Shown in pieces: positions 23,879-32,893 of a DNA stretch of 64,000 nucleotides. Source of the DNA: Dehalococcoidia bacterium (GTDB taxonomy: Bacteria; Chloroflexota; Dehalococcoidia; GIF9; UBA5629). Below the pieces are notes generated by a model. That model had not been told where the DNA came from and searched no databases. It saw nothing but the letters and a program-made list of their open reading frames with translations. How positions within the stretch are numbered: the first letter of the stretch is position 1; the number at the start of each line of letters is the position of its first letter. The stretch covers positions 1,054,001-1,118,000 of the forward strand of contig JBAZEK010000001.1 of NCBI GenBank assembly GCA_041653995.1. Direction: 5' to 3'. The position numbers and the translations under genes were made by a program.

Positions 23879-24742
23879 ATGAGCGATCAGATCAAGCTTA
23901 TCTCCTGGAACGTGGTCAGCATGCGAAACATGCTGGATAAGGCCAACCTGGCGCCGGACGGACAACCACATTTGCCCTTTCTCGACTGGTTGAAACGGGA
24001 ATCGCCCGACGTTGTCTGTTTCCAGGAAACGAAGCTGCAGCAGTCCCAGCTCCCTCCCGCCCTCGAAAACCCGGCCGGCTACTTCACGCTCTGGAATTTC
24101 GCAGAGAAGAAGGGCTACAGCGGTGTGGCCACATTCAGCCGTAATAAGCCTCTTTCCCACAGCAGCGGGCTGGGGATAGAAAGGTTCGACAGCGAGGGCA
24201 GGGTGCTGATGACCGAACACCCCGGATTCAAACTCTTCAACATCTATTTTCCCAAGGCCTATTCGCCAAAGGAGGTGGCCACAGCCCGCAAAGAGGGCGC
24301 AGGAAATGCCGATAAAATGGCGGAACGGCTGCCCTTCAAGCTGGCCTTTTACGATGCGCTGCTGGAACACGTGGACCGATTATCGGAGCGGGGCGAAAAA
24401 ATTGTTATCTGCGGCGACTTCAATGTAGCCCATACCGAGATAGACCTTGCCCGTCCCAGGGAAAACCGCGAGACCTCCGGATTCCTGCCCGAGGAACGCG
24501 CATGGATGGATAAGCTGATCGACCATGGGTACGTCGACACCTTCCGCCATATCTATAAGGACGCCGGGCATTACACCTGGTGGAGCTACCGCTTCAAAGC
24601 ACGGGAAAAAGATATCGGTTGGCGTCTCGACTATTTCTTTATCTCACGCAATCTGACCGAATCGCTGACCGGCGCATTCATCCTCAAAAACGTGCTGGGA
24701 TCGGACCACTGCCCGGTGGGCATAACGTTGAAAATAGGCTGA
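23879..24742 (+). CDS. xth: exodeoxyribonuclease III / AP endonuclease
   Basis: A 287-residue endonuclease/exonuclease/phosphatase-fold enzyme of base excision repair that cleaves at abasic sites and degrades 3' ends. Motifs in order: ISWNV (metal Asn), QETKLQ (metal Glu), 'GDFNVAHTEIDL' (Asp and Asn), 'WRLDYFFIS' and the terminal 'GSDHCPV' (catalytic Asp-His). Length is slightly above the 250-270 typical of ExoA/XthA. Translationally coupled to the preceding gene. Confidence 0.93.
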   Translation: MSDQIKLISWNVVSMRNMLDKANLAPDGQPHLPFLDWLKRESPDVVCFQETKLQQSQLPPALENPAGYFTLWNFAEKKGYSGVATFSRNKPLSHSSGLGIERFDSEGRVLMTEHPGFKLFNIYFPKAYSPKEVATARKEGAGNADKMAERLPFKLAFYDALLEHVDRLSERGEKIVICGDFNVAHTEIDLARPRENRETSGFLPEERAWMDKLIDHGYVDTFRHIYKDAGHYTWWSYRFKAREKDIGWRLDYFFISRNLTESLTGAFILKNVLGSDHCPVGITLKIG

Positions 24743-24765
24743 GCAGGCCTTAATATAAAGGGTAT

Positions 24766-25065
24766 ATGATCGACGCCCTGCACGAACTGAAAAACAATAT
24801 AGCGCGCGTAGAGCAGAGCCATCCCCACCTGGGCAACGACCTTTCATCCACATGCGACAGGGCCATCACGGAACTGCAGGAGATCCACCGACGGCAGCGC
24901 ATGGCCGGGACGAGGGATAGCGCTGAAGCCGCGCCGCGGACAACCGGGACCAATCCCCTTTCGCAGATGATCGATAAGACAGGCGCCTGTATCATAAGCG
25001 GACTGGACAGGATGGGCGACGCCATCATATTTCTCTTCGTAAAGATCGGCAGGGTATTCAGTTAG
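24766..25065 (+). CDS. hypothetical helical protein
   Basis: A 99-residue protein, 23 nt after xth. A helical N-terminal half (about 1-48, Glu/Arg/Gln-rich) is followed by a Thr/Ala-rich linker and a moderately hydrophobic C-terminal segment (about 72-99) that might be an amphipathic membrane anchor. No family recognised; coding evidence is only its open frame and operon-like position. Confidence 0.4.
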   Translation: MIDALHELKNNIARVEQSHPHLGNDLSSTCDRAITELQEIHRRQRMAGTRDSAEAAPRTTGTNPLSQMIDKTGACIISGLDRMGDAIIFLFVKIGRVFS

Positions 25066-25110
25066 ACGCCTGATTTCAATACAAAGCGGCTTCTCTGTTA
25101 AGATATTTGC

Positions 25111-26055
25111 ATGAAAAAAACGCAGCGCATCGCTGTGATAGGCGCCGGCGCCGTGGGAAGCTATTACGGGGGACGTCTGGCCGAGGCCGGACATGATGTC
25201 CGATTCCTGGTCAGGCGTGATTACCATACCGTCAGGTCGTCCGGCCTGAATGTAACCAGTCCGGACGGGGATTTCCTGCTGGCACGTCCTTTTACAGCTG
25301 CAGACAGCACGGAGATAGGTACGGTGGACTGGGTGATCTGCGCGCTCAAGTCAACCTCCATTCATGCCGCACACAAGCTGGTCCAGCCCTGCGTGGGCGC
25401 CGACACCCGCATACTGGTGCTGATGAACGGCCTGGGATTGGAGGACCATTTCGCCGGGTGGTTCGGCCAAGAACGCATATTCGGAGGCCTGGCCTTTACC
25501 TGTATCAACAGAGGCAAGCCCGGTAACGTGCATCACCTGGCATACGGAACGGTTACACTGGGACACTACAAAAACGATCAAGGCGAGATCGACAAAGCCC
25601 TTGCGCTGTGGTCGGGCAGCAAAACCAGCGTTGTCTCAGCGTCCTCGCTTTTGAAGGCCCGCTGGGAGAAGCTTTGCTGGAATATACCTTTCAGCGGCCT
25701 GTGCGTGGCCGGCGGAGGTATCACGACCGACCGCATCATGGCGGACGAAGGACTGCGCGCCGCTGCAAAGGCATTGATGCAGGAAGTCATATGCGCGGGA
25801 AACGCCGACCTGGCATATCACGGCGAAAAATCCGACATCGACCGCAATACAATAATAAATAGTCTGTTTCAGAAGACTTCCACCATGGGAGCATATAAGC
25901 CGAGCACCATGATCGATTTCGTGGAGGGCAAGGCTATGGAGGTCGACGCCATCTTCGCTGAGCCGCTACGGCGCGCCCGTGAACTCAAGGTCCCCACCCA
26001 CCGCCTTGCGCTGCTTACAACCCTGCTGAGATCCCTCAACCACGGCCGGCAATAG
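25111..26055 (+). CDS. panE: 2-dehydropantoate 2-reductase (ketopantoate reductase)
   Basis: A 314-residue NADPH-dependent enzyme of pantothenate/CoA synthesis, reducing 2-dehydropantoate to pantoate. Rossmann motif IGAGAVGSYYGGRLAEAG is at about 10-27. The catalytic Lys lies in 'KARWEKLCWN' and the C-terminal helical domain has 'KPSTMIDFVEGKAMEVDAI'. Members of the family also reduce other 2-keto acids, so substrate is inferred. A TAAGAT about 6 nt before the ATG and the lack of a ribosome-binding site suggest a very short or absent 5' leader. Confidence 0.9.
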   Translation: MKKTQRIAVIGAGAVGSYYGGRLAEAGHDVRFLVRRDYHTVRSSGLNVTSPDGDFLLARPFTAADSTEIGTVDWVICALKSTSIHAAHKLVQPCVGADTRILVLMNGLGLEDHFAGWFGQERIFGGLAFTCINRGKPGNVHHLAYGTVTLGHYKNDQGEIDKALALWSGSKTSVVSASSLLKARWEKLCWNIPFSGLCVAGGGITTDRIMADEGLRAAAKALMQEVICAGNADLAYHGEKSDIDRNTIINSLFQKTSTMGAYKPSTMIDFVEGKAMEVDAIFAEPLRRARELKVPTHRLALLTTLLRSLNHGRQ

Positions 26056-26067
26056 GGCCCGAGGCCG

Positions 26068-26478
26068 CTACGGTACCGTTATGCCCGATTCCCCTGAGAT
26101 AGGCACGTATCTGAATGGACCGCTGTAATCCAGACCCTCCATGCCCATTTTAATATCGTTTACATCCCATATCGAGCTGATGATCCAGACCACCGCCACC
26201 TGTTTGCTGGCGGTAAGCTTTATTAGTATGGGGGCGAAGTCCTTTGTTCCCTGTTTATAGTACTCGATGGGGCCTATCTCGTAACCCTCAGCGACGGATC
26301 GCTGCTTCATCGCGGCCAGCGAGCTCCTTCCGGTCTCATTATCGAGGACCAGGAAAGAGGCATAACTTTTGGATGGATCATAGGTGAAGCCCTGTTCCGG
26401 CAACAACGAACATGCAAGACACGGCAACGCAAGCAGGACGAGAGCCGCCAGGGTAGCAAGAAGCAGTTTCAGACGCAT
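26068..26478 (-). CDS. exported protein of unknown function
   Basis: 136 residues from the ATG at 26478; the longer frame upstream would overlap the divergent ferredoxin gene. The signal peptide is 'RLKLLLATLAALVLLALPCLAC' with a possible lipobox Cys near 21. The mature part (about 22-136) is a small alpha/beta domain ('KSYASFLVLDNETG', 'QVAVVWIISSIWDVND'). No family recognised. Confidence 0.6.
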   Translation of the reverse strand: MRLKLLLATLAALVLLALPCLACSLLPEQGFTYDPSKSYASFLVLDNETGRSSLAAMKQRSVAEGYEIGPIEYYKQGTKDFAPILIKLTASKQVAVVWIISSIWDVNDIKMGMEGLDYSGPFRYVPISGESGITVP

Positions 26479-26562
26479 CTTTTTAATTTCCTTACCGGTA
26501 TTCCGTATATTATACAAAATGGCAGGCCTGGACGCCCAATTCGATGTATAATCGTCAGTAAT

Positions 26563-26772
26563 ATGAAAAGGGTCTACCACAACGATAAAATAACGGTTTT
26601 CTGGGATTCGGAGAAGTGTATACATTCCGGCAACTGCTTCTCCAACCTGCCCGAGGTTTTTAAACCGATGAGGCGTCCCTGGGTGGATATCAATGCCGCC
26701 GAAGCGGCGACTATTAAAAGCGCCATAGACAAATGCCCATCGGGCGCGCTTACCTGTGAACTGCATAAATAG
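26563..26772 (+). CDS. divergent single-cluster [4Fe-4S] ferredoxin-like protein (YjdI type)
   Basis: A 69-residue protein with 'WDSEKCIHSGNCFSNLPEVF' and a later 'IDKCPSGAL': three or four cysteines for one Fe-S cluster in the pattern of the Fer4_19 (YjdI-like) family. It should bind an iron-sulfur cluster for electron transfer or sensing; partner unknown. TATAAT (26547-26552) lies 10 nt before the ATG with no ribosome-binding site, so the mRNA may be leaderless. Confidence 0.85.
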   Translation: MKRVYHNDKITVFWDSEKCIHSGNCFSNLPEVFKPMRRPWVDINAAEAATIKSAIDKCPSGALTCELHK

Positions 26773-26817
26773 CGGGTGACTGTCGTTAGGGACATTGGGG
26801 GCATGACTAAATACCTA

Positions 26818-26845
26818 TTGATACCGGAATATCTGCTGTTATAAT
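26818..26845 (+). promoter_or_regulatory. promoter of the membrane protein gene at 26865
   Basis: TTGATA (26818-26823), 16-nt spacer and TATAAT (26840-26845). The GGAGGTGAT ribosome-binding site follows. Confidence 0.6.
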
Positions 26846-26864
26846 AAGCAGTTGGAGGTGATCT

Positions 26865-27512
26865 ATGGGAATCCAGAATGCGGGACAGGTGCTCGGTGTC
26901 GTATGCCTGGGTCTGGCATCCCTGGCAGCATTTCTCATGGTGCCGGCGCGCGAACTGAGCATACGGGAGAGGATCGGCATACATACGTTTTACTGGGCTT
27001 TTGCCGTCTACGCAGCCTGGACCATATTCTTCATGTCGGCAGACCAGGGCTGGGAAAGATATTTTTATACCTGCATACCGTTGATGCTGGGATTGATCCT
27101 CAGCCTGTTGTCCGAGCTGCAGTCCAAACAGCCGCCCATCAATATAAACGATGCCCGTCTCAAAAAGATCGCCGTCCGGACGTGGCAAAGGCTGCCTAAT
27201 CACGTGAAAAGAGGGCTGCAGAGCACCGTCATGAATATACAGGAGGTCCCGGAGTGGGACGAGCTGGACGAGGAATATTCCAGGGATTCCACGGCCAGGG
27301 CAGCGCGCTGGTATACCATCCTGCCCCTGCCGACCAGAGGTATAATACACGTATCGGAAAGCGACTGCCGAAACCTGCAGGACCAGGCTGTAGCGGCAGC
27401 CCTGGCACGCGAGTTAGGCATGGCATATCAATCCACCAAAACCCCCTTCGACAGCAACGCCATCGAAAAAGCCGGCGACGAGCTGCCTGTTAAATGGAAG
27501 TTCACTAAATAG
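26865..27512 (+). CDS. membrane protein with degenerate metallopeptidase-like tail
   Basis: 215 residues. Three hydrophobic spans (about 6-25, 40-60 and 68-84) precede a soluble domain. Near residue 185 'DQAVAAALARELGMAYQ' sits where zinc metallopeptidases carry an A-HELGH-A motif; here both His are replaced (RELGM), so the site cannot bind zinc in the usual way. The resemblance is by eye only. Otherwise unrecognised. Strong ribosome-binding site and promoter. Confidence 0.55.
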   Translation: MGIQNAGQVLGVVCLGLASLAAFLMVPARELSIRERIGIHTFYWAFAVYAAWTIFFMSADQGWERYFYTCIPLMLGLILSLLSELQSKQPPININDARLKKIAVRTWQRLPNHVKRGLQSTVMNIQEVPEWDELDEEYSRDSTARAARWYTILPLPTRGIIHVSESDCRNLQDQAVAAALARELGMAYQSTKTPFDSNAIEKAGDELPVKWKFTK

Positions 27513-27602
27513 GTCCGGCCTGTTGCATTCGTCTCATATCAACCGTATCATGGTGACGGTTCACTATCTATGCCCGCGGGGAACTGAGGAGGAGAACAGT
27601 AT

Positions 27603-28799
27603 ATGCTGAGCAAAAGCAGGACCTCTGTCAGGGCCGTCGATGTCGACGATGTGCTTTCCGAGTGGCGTTCCAGGGCGGTCACGGTTTTAACTTACGTGGT
27701 TCTGATAGTGGCGCTGCCGGCATTTGCGATTTCAGCGTTCTCCATGTACGCGTCAAAATCCTGGGCCGCGTTTGTCGTGATGAGCGCGGCTTACCTGGGG
27801 ATGATCGCGCTTGCCTTATTAAAAAAGATCGATTTCAGGTTGCGGGCCTGGGTGCTGATCACACTGGGCTATATGATGGCCGCGGTCAATTTATGGTATT
27901 TCGGGTCCGCGGGTTCCGCGCGCGTTTATCTCCTGGCATTACCCATTTTGGGATTCATTCTAATCGGTACGCGCACCGGATGGGTCACCACCGCCTTCAG
28001 CGCCCTGCTCTACGCTGTTTTCTGCCTTCTTGACTATTACGCAATCCTCTCGCCCCGCTTATTGCCTCTCGATAGATTTGATTTGTTGAACTGGGTTACG
28101 ACTGGTTTTACTATGATGATGCTGCTGGTTATCATCGTGATCCTGCTGATACGCATGTACCGTTTCCTGATCAACACCCTGAGGAAAGAGCGTGTCCTTT
28201 CGGCCGAGCTGGAACAGACCTACGACGCGACTCTGGAGGGCTGGGCTACTGCACTGGAATATCGCGACCTTGAAACGGCCGGACACTGTCACCGCGTCAG
28301 CGCAATAACCAAAAGGCTGGCGGAGGCCGACGGCACGGGAGCGCTCGATATAATGGACGTCCATCGCGGCTCCCTTCTGCACGACGTCGGCAAAATGGGC
28401 ATACCGGACAGCGTCCTGCTCAAGCCGGGCAAGCTCACCGATGAGGAATTCAAGCAGATGCAGCAGCATACAACCTATGCGTATGAACTGTTGTCCCATA
28501 TACCCTATCTCAAACATGCGCTGGATATACCTTACTGCCACCACGAGAAATGGGATGGCAGCGGCTATCCGCGCGGGTTGAAGGGCACGGATATCCCCCT
28601 TTCGGCCCGCATCTTCTCGGTGGTCGACGTCTACGATGCCCTCATCTCGGACCGCCCATACCGCAAAGCCTGGCAGGAAGAGAAGGCGATCGAATATATA
28701 AAAGAGAGATCGGGCAAAGATTTCGACCCGGCCGTGGTCCAGGCGTTTGTAAAGCTGGCCGAAGAGGAAACCGATTCGCTTTCCAGCAGCGAAGAATGA
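27603..28799 (+). CDS. membrane HD-GYP domain phosphodiesterase
   Basis: 398 residues. Six membrane spans (about residues 22-195) precede an HD-GYP domain (about 205-385). Metal-site residues are present: 'ETAGHCHRVSAIT', 'LLHDVGKMGIPDSVLLKPGKL' with the HD pair, 'HHEKWDGSGYPRGLKG' and 'VVDVYDALISDRPYR'. HD-GYP enzymes hydrolyse cyclic di-GMP. The membrane part probably senses an unknown signal. AGGAGG precedes the ATG. Confidence 0.9.
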   Translation: MLSKSRTSVRAVDVDDVLSEWRSRAVTVLTYVVLIVALPAFAISAFSMYASKSWAAFVVMSAAYLGMIALALLKKIDFRLRAWVLITLGYMMAAVNLWYFGSAGSARVYLLALPILGFILIGTRTGWVTTAFSALLYAVFCLLDYYAILSPRLLPLDRFDLLNWVTTGFTMMMLLVIIVILLIRMYRFLINTLRKERVLSAELEQTYDATLEGWATALEYRDLETAGHCHRVSAITKRLAEADGTGALDIMDVHRGSLLHDVGKMGIPDSVLLKPGKLTDEEFKQMQQHTTYAYELLSHIPYLKHALDIPYCHHEKWDGSGYPRGLKGTDIPLSARIFSVVDVYDALISDRPYRKAWQEEKAIEYIKERSGKDFDPAVVQAFVKLAEEETDSLSSSEE

Positions 28800-28920
28800 C
28801 AGACCATAGCAAACCCGAGGCTATGTCGCTTCAAGCTGTTATGAAAATCCTTCTCAAGAATAATTAATCAGCCCGCTACTGAATTAGGTATGCCTACGTA
28901 TTTATCAGGCGGCGCTAAGA

Positions 28921-28963
28921 TTGTATACTTTCCACTCACTACAATGGAGGAGAAAGTATACAA
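28921..28963 (+). promoter_or_regulatory. 12-bp inverted repeat enclosing the degV ribosome-binding site
   Basis: TTGTATACTTTC (28921-28932) and GAAAGTATACAA (28952-28963) are exact reverse complements. The 19-nt interval contains the GGAGGA ribosome-binding site and the second arm ends on the A of the ATG. It may be an operator or an RNA hairpin that presents or blocks the start region. Confidence 0.65.
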
Positions 28964-29799
28964 TGATAAAAATAATCTGCGACAGCACCGGAGACATTCC
29001 CGAGGAAATAAGAAAGCAGTACGACATCACCATCGTGCCGCTTAACGTGCAATTCGGCACCGACAGCTATCAGGACGGCGTGAACCTTACTGGAACTCAG
29101 TTCTATAAGATGCTGGTGGAGGGCAAGGTGCATCCCACCACATCCCAGCCCGCGCCCGGCGTGTTTGCCGAGGCATATGAGAAGCTGGCCAAACAAACGG
29201 ATGAAATACTGGTGCTGACCATATCGGCCGGCATCAGCGGCACCTACGACAGCGCCATGCAGGCCAAACAACTTGTGGACAGCAAGCTTAAAATCGAGGT
29301 CATCGATAGCAAGTGGACCTGCGCCGGGCTGCTGCTGCCCACACTCAAAGCTGCCAGGGCGGTTGAAAAGGGCATGAAGATGGCGGAGATCACCAGTATG
29401 ATAAAGGATATCCTGCCTAAGATCCGTGTCTACATGATTTTCGACACCCTGGAATACCTGAGGAAAGGCGGCCGCATCGGCCGGGCCAAGGCGCTGCTGG
29501 GGGGTATGCTCAAACTGAACCCGGTTTTGACGCTCAAGGACGGTGTAATCCACCCGGTGACTCAAGCTCGCGGCCGTGCCAAAGCCGTAGATCTATTGGT
29601 TGACCTGATTAAAAAGACCGGTAATCCTGACGAAATCGTGGTGGAAGATGCCACCACACCGGATGAGCTCGAAGACCTGGCCAAACGTATAGGCTCCGCC
29701 ATCCCCAACGCCAAAATAATCCGCACCAAGGTTGGCCCCACTATCGGCGTCCACGCCGGTCCGAGGATTATGGTCGCCGGCGCAATAGCCACCGTCTGA
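28963..29799 (+). CDS. DegV family fatty-acid-binding protein
   Basis: 278 residues from the ATG at 28963. DegV features: 'KIICDSTGDIPEE' at the N terminus, 'HPTTSQPAPGVFAEAYEKL', 'ISAGISGTYDSAMQA', and the lid region 'FDTLEYLRKGGRIGRAKAL'. Family members bind a fatty acid, and in Firmicutes they present it to a FakA kinase; no kinase is nearby. Length matches the family. Regulation may involve the inverted repeat that flanks its ribosome-binding site. Confidence 0.92.
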   Translation: MIKIICDSTGDIPEEIRKQYDITIVPLNVQFGTDSYQDGVNLTGTQFYKMLVEGKVHPTTSQPAPGVFAEAYEKLAKQTDEILVLTISAGISGTYDSAMQAKQLVDSKLKIEVIDSKWTCAGLLLPTLKAARAVEKGMKMAEITSMIKDILPKIRVYMIFDTLEYLRKGGRIGRAKALLGGMLKLNPVLTLKDGVIHPVTQARGRAKAVDLLVDLIKKTGNPDEIVVEDATTPDELEDLAKRIGSAIPNAKIIRTKVGPTIGVHAGPRIMVAGAIATV

Positions 29800-29846
29800 T
29801 CCTCCTCTCCATCAGTCAGACTACTGGAACCTGTGAAGAATCCCGA

Positions 29847-29893
29847 TGTGAGCCGGGTGCGGTCTATGTCGTTATCCGGCTCACAGGTTTTTT
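29847..29893 (+). terminator. intrinsic terminator after degV
   Basis: TGTGAGCCGG (29847-29856) pairs with CCGGCTCACA (29876-29885), followed by GG and eight T. An upstream AACCTGTGA can alternatively pair with TCACAGGTT. Confidence 0.8.
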
Positions 29894-30091
29894 TTGCTTT
29901 CAGCCCTTCCGCCGCCTGCAATCGATCCCATTTCAGCAGTGTTTCGGATCAACCCTGTATTAACCCAGTACCTAAGTCATAGTACCATAGTAGTATTGCT
30001 AATTTGAATATACTGAGGTTATATATATGACATATGTATATGAGGTCGGATGTGAGGGTCCCCTTCAAATCAAACTTATATACATGCAAGG

Positions 30092-31924
30092 GTGAGGGTG
30101 AAACCGAATAGATATGAAAAAGATCGATCTTTAAGTGAGGCATGGGCCGGCATCGACCGCGAGAGCTGTGATCAGCTGTTCAAATCGATATTTTTGAATT
30201 CCCCCATAGGTAAATACGTTGGGCAGAACGGCAAGTTCGTGCTCTTTAATCCTGCCTTTGAAAAGATCACCGGTCATAAGAAAGACGATCTCAGGGACAT
30301 GCGCCATTTGAGCCTGGTCGTCCCGGCCGACAGGGAGCTCGTCAGAAGGAATGCCGTGCGCATGCTTAAAGGTTTGCGCAAAACACCCTACCGGTTCAGG
30401 GTATGTACGCGCACGGGCGAGGTGCGCTGGATAATCGAGACAGTCGTGCCCATCGTGTACCGGGGCCGGCGCGCCGTCCTGGGCAATTCCACGGACATCA
30501 CCAGCCAGAAAAACCTGGGGGAGTCGTTTAAGGCAAGCGAGGAAAAATACCGCGCGCTGGTGGAGAATATCAACGACGTTTTATTCACGCTGGACACCAG
30601 GAAGACTATAACTTATATAAGTCCGGTCGTAGAGCGCGTCACCAGCTATAAAGTTAAGGAATTGCTGGGACAACCCTTTACCTCATATGTACATCCGGAT
30701 GACCTGCCGGGCCTGCTGGGCAGCTACAAACGCCTGCTGTCGGGGATAGTGGAGCCATGGGAATTCCGCCTGAAGGACAGGGACGGTGAAACCAGATTCG
30801 TGCGTTCCTCCAGCCGCCCGATCTACCGGGAAAAACGCATCGTGGGGGTTTCCGGCCTGATAACCGATATAACCGAGCACAGGAAAGCTGAGGACGAGCT
30901 TGTGAGATCCAAGAACCTGTTGCAGAACGTGATAGACGCCACTCCCGACTGGATGTGCGTCAAAGATTTCGAGCATAAATACATATTAGTCAACAAGAGC
31001 TTTGCTCAGGCTCAGCACCTTTCACCCCGGGATATGATAGGCAGGCCGGATACCGACTTCTTCGCGGAAGAGCTATGCGTGGGTAATCCGGGAAAAGGCA
31101 TCGCGGGATTTCACCATGACGACATGCAGGCCTTTCAGGGCCTCCTCGTGCAGAATCCCGGGACCGTTGTAACCTGGGCCGATAGCTCACAACATATTTA
31201 CGATATATACAATATCCCGTTGAGGGACAACTCGGGAAATGTGTACGCCGCCCTCACGTACAGCCGCGACTCCACAGAGAGACAGAAGGCGGAGGAAGAG
31301 CGCGAGGCATCCATCAACGCCCTACAGAGGACTTTGCGGGCCCTGGTGGATACCATGGTCAAGGTGGTGGAGATGCGAGACCCATATACCGCCGAACACC
31401 AGCACCGGGTGGCCGACCTGGCGGGCGCCATTGCCAGGGAAATGAAGATGGATGAGCTGCGGATCGAACACCTGGTGATGGCGGCCAAAATCCACGATAT
31501 CGGCAAGATGTATGTGCCGTCGGATATACTCAGCAAGCCCGGCAAACTGACCGACACCGAACTGGACCTGATCAAGACGCATACCCTCGGCAGCTATTCC
31601 ATACTGCGGGACATCGAGTTCTCCCGTCCCATCGCCTTAATGGTCCTGCAGCACCATGAAAGGCTGGACGGTTCCGGTTACCCCCGGGGATCGACGGGCA
31701 AAGAGATGCTGACGGAGTCCAAGATACTGGCTGTGGCCGATGTGGTGGAAGCCATGTCGTCGCACCGCCCCTACAGAGCGGCGCTGGGTATAGATAAAGC
31801 CCTGAATGAAATATCAAAGAATCAAGGCAGGCTGTACGATCCCGAAGTTGTCGACGTCTGCCTGATGCTGTTTAAAGAGAAAGGATTTAAATTCGAGGAC
31901 AGGTTCGTCTACAGGGACCTGTAG
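30092..31924 (+). CDS. three-PAS HD-GYP domain protein
   Basis: 610 residues, soluble. Three PAS domains (about 25-145, 150-270 and 272-400; e.g. 'NPAFEKITGHKKDDLRDMR', 'ISPVVERVTSYKVKELLGQ', 'DWMCVKDFEHKYILVNKSFA') precede an HD-GYP domain (about 410-600) with 'AEHQHRVADLAG', 'KIHDIGKMYVPSDILSKPGKL' and 'HHERLDGSGYPRG'. It is probably a cyclic-di-GMP phosphodiesterase gated by small-molecule or redox sensing in the PAS domains. The GTG start at 30092 is provisional; another GTG is at 30098. Confidence 0.9.
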   Translation: MRVKPNRYEKDRSLSEAWAGIDRESCDQLFKSIFLNSPIGKYVGQNGKFVLFNPAFEKITGHKKDDLRDMRHLSLVVPADRELVRRNAVRMLKGLRKTPYRFRVCTRTGEVRWIIETVVPIVYRGRRAVLGNSTDITSQKNLGESFKASEEKYRALVENINDVLFTLDTRKTITYISPVVERVTSYKVKELLGQPFTSYVHPDDLPGLLGSYKRLLSGIVEPWEFRLKDRDGETRFVRSSSRPIYREKRIVGVSGLITDITEHRKAEDELVRSKNLLQNVIDATPDWMCVKDFEHKYILVNKSFAQAQHLSPRDMIGRPDTDFFAEELCVGNPGKGIAGFHHDDMQAFQGLLVQNPGTVVTWADSSQHIYDIYNIPLRDNSGNVYAALTYSRDSTERQKAEEEREASINALQRTLRALVDTMVKVVEMRDPYTAEHQHRVADLAGAIAREMKMDELRIEHLVMAAKIHDIGKMYVPSDILSKPGKLTDTELDLIKTHTLGSYSILRDIEFSRPIALMVLQHHERLDGSGYPRGSTGKEMLTESKILAVADVVEAMSSHRPYRAALGIDKALNEISKNQGRLYDPEVVDVCLMLFKEKGFKFEDRFVYRDL

Positions 31925-32065
31925 CTACCGCCTGCCGATATCACCGCCATCTTTCTAAACCACTTTGCTTTCCTCTACGTTTTAATATTTGATCAATATT
32001 TGAGCTGTATACTGTTTATGTAAACAGCTTAAGATGGTCAATTATAGTGCGCAGGACGTAGATAA

Positions 32066-32263
32066 ATGCTGAAGAATTTGTACTGCCCCAGGTGCATGGC
32101 GCGGGTTATGTGCGGTGAGAGATTCTGTGGGAATTGCGGTGCAAACCTTGTATGGGCGGTGCGGCCGGCACAGTCAGGTGTGCCTGTGACGCCCATCAGC
32201 AAGGATATCTCCAGATTACTGGCAGACTTCGAGAAGCATATTAAATACAGCCATTCCAACTGA
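32066..32263 (+). CDS. small single zinc-ribbon protein
   Basis: 65 residues: a zinc ribbon (CPRC at 7-10, CGNC near 22-25) and a short helical tail. The N-terminal half resembles the ribbon starts of its larger relatives at 34492 and 34719, but there is no membrane span or Ig domain. TATAGT lies at 32043-32048. Probably a free-standing member of the same family. Confidence 0.6.
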   Translation: MLKNLYCPRCMARVMCGERFCGNCGANLVWAVRPAQSGVPVTPISKDISRLLADFEKHIKYSHSN

Positions 32264-32304
32264 AGTAATACACCGCCCGTTTAAGTTTAAGAGTTGCATA
32301 ATAA

Positions 32305-32340
32305 GGAAGCGCTGACCGGGTCGATGCGATCAGCGCTTCC
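32305..32340. terminator. bidirectional terminator hairpin
   Basis: GGAAGCGCTGA (32305-32315) pairs exactly with TCAGCGCTTCC (32330-32340), between two convergent genes. T-rich flanks are weak but present on the right (CTGTTTTAT). Confidence 0.65.
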
Positions 32341-32363
32341 CTGTTTTATAAGACGTCAGGCTG

Positions 32364-32786
32364 CTACGGCATGGGCGGCGGGGGTGGCATGGTGCCGGGG
32401 AAGGGGCCGGGGAACGGGCCGGGGAACGGAGCGGGCCGCGGCGCCGGGTATGAACGATACGGGTAGTTATACCAGGGTGTGCCGTAGGAGTAGGTCCGGT
32501 AATAGATAACGGTGGGTTGATAGGCCGGCTGCGCAGAAGTTACATACGTATTCTGCTGCCGCAGTTTGGCCTGGGCTTCAGCCAGCGATTGCTGGGTAGT
32601 ATTCAGTTGCTGCTGGGTTGAAGACAACTGCTGCTGTGTAGAGTTCAGCGAGTTGTTGAGTGAGTTCACCTGGCCTTGCAGGGCCATGTACTGCTCGCTG
32701 CTTATACCAGTGGAAATGCAACCCGCAGACATCACCGTCATCAGCAATACGACTGATAGAACCGCGATAATTGCTGTCTTTTTCAT
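32364..32786 (-). CDS. lipoprotein with coiled coil and Pro/Tyr-rich tail
   Basis: 140 residues from the ATG at 32786 (AGGAGG six nt upstream; a GTG at 32792 is too close to it). The lipoprotein signal ends in MSAGC (Cys about 23). A Gln/Asn/Ser-rich coiled coil with heptads like 'LNSTQQQLSSTQQQLNTTQQ' (about 35-80) and a Tyr/Pro-rich tail with PFPGPFPGPFPG follow. It resembles Lpp-like murein-lipoprotein spacers in plan, not in sequence. Structural envelope role inferred. Confidence 0.65.
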   Translation of the reverse strand: MKKTAIIAVLSVVLLMTVMSAGCISTGISSEQYMALQGQVNSLNNSLNSTQQQLSSTQQQLNTTQQSLAEAQAKLRQQNTYVTSAQPAYQPTVIYYRTYSYGTPWYNYPYRSYPAPRPAPFPGPFPGPFPGTMPPPPPMP

Positions 32787-32893
32787 TTTCACCTCCTTTT
32801 TCTTAGCATAAAGGAGGTGAACTCAGTATGCTTGACGGCAATCTGACAAGTTACTGATATCAGGCTAACAAATTATCGATCGAGGCTGAATTG

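Noticed and set aside
29949..30143. Leftward 64-codon frame before the PAS/HD-GYP gene
   Set aside because: AT-rich intergenic DNA with no ribosome-binding site, overlapping the start of a certain gene.
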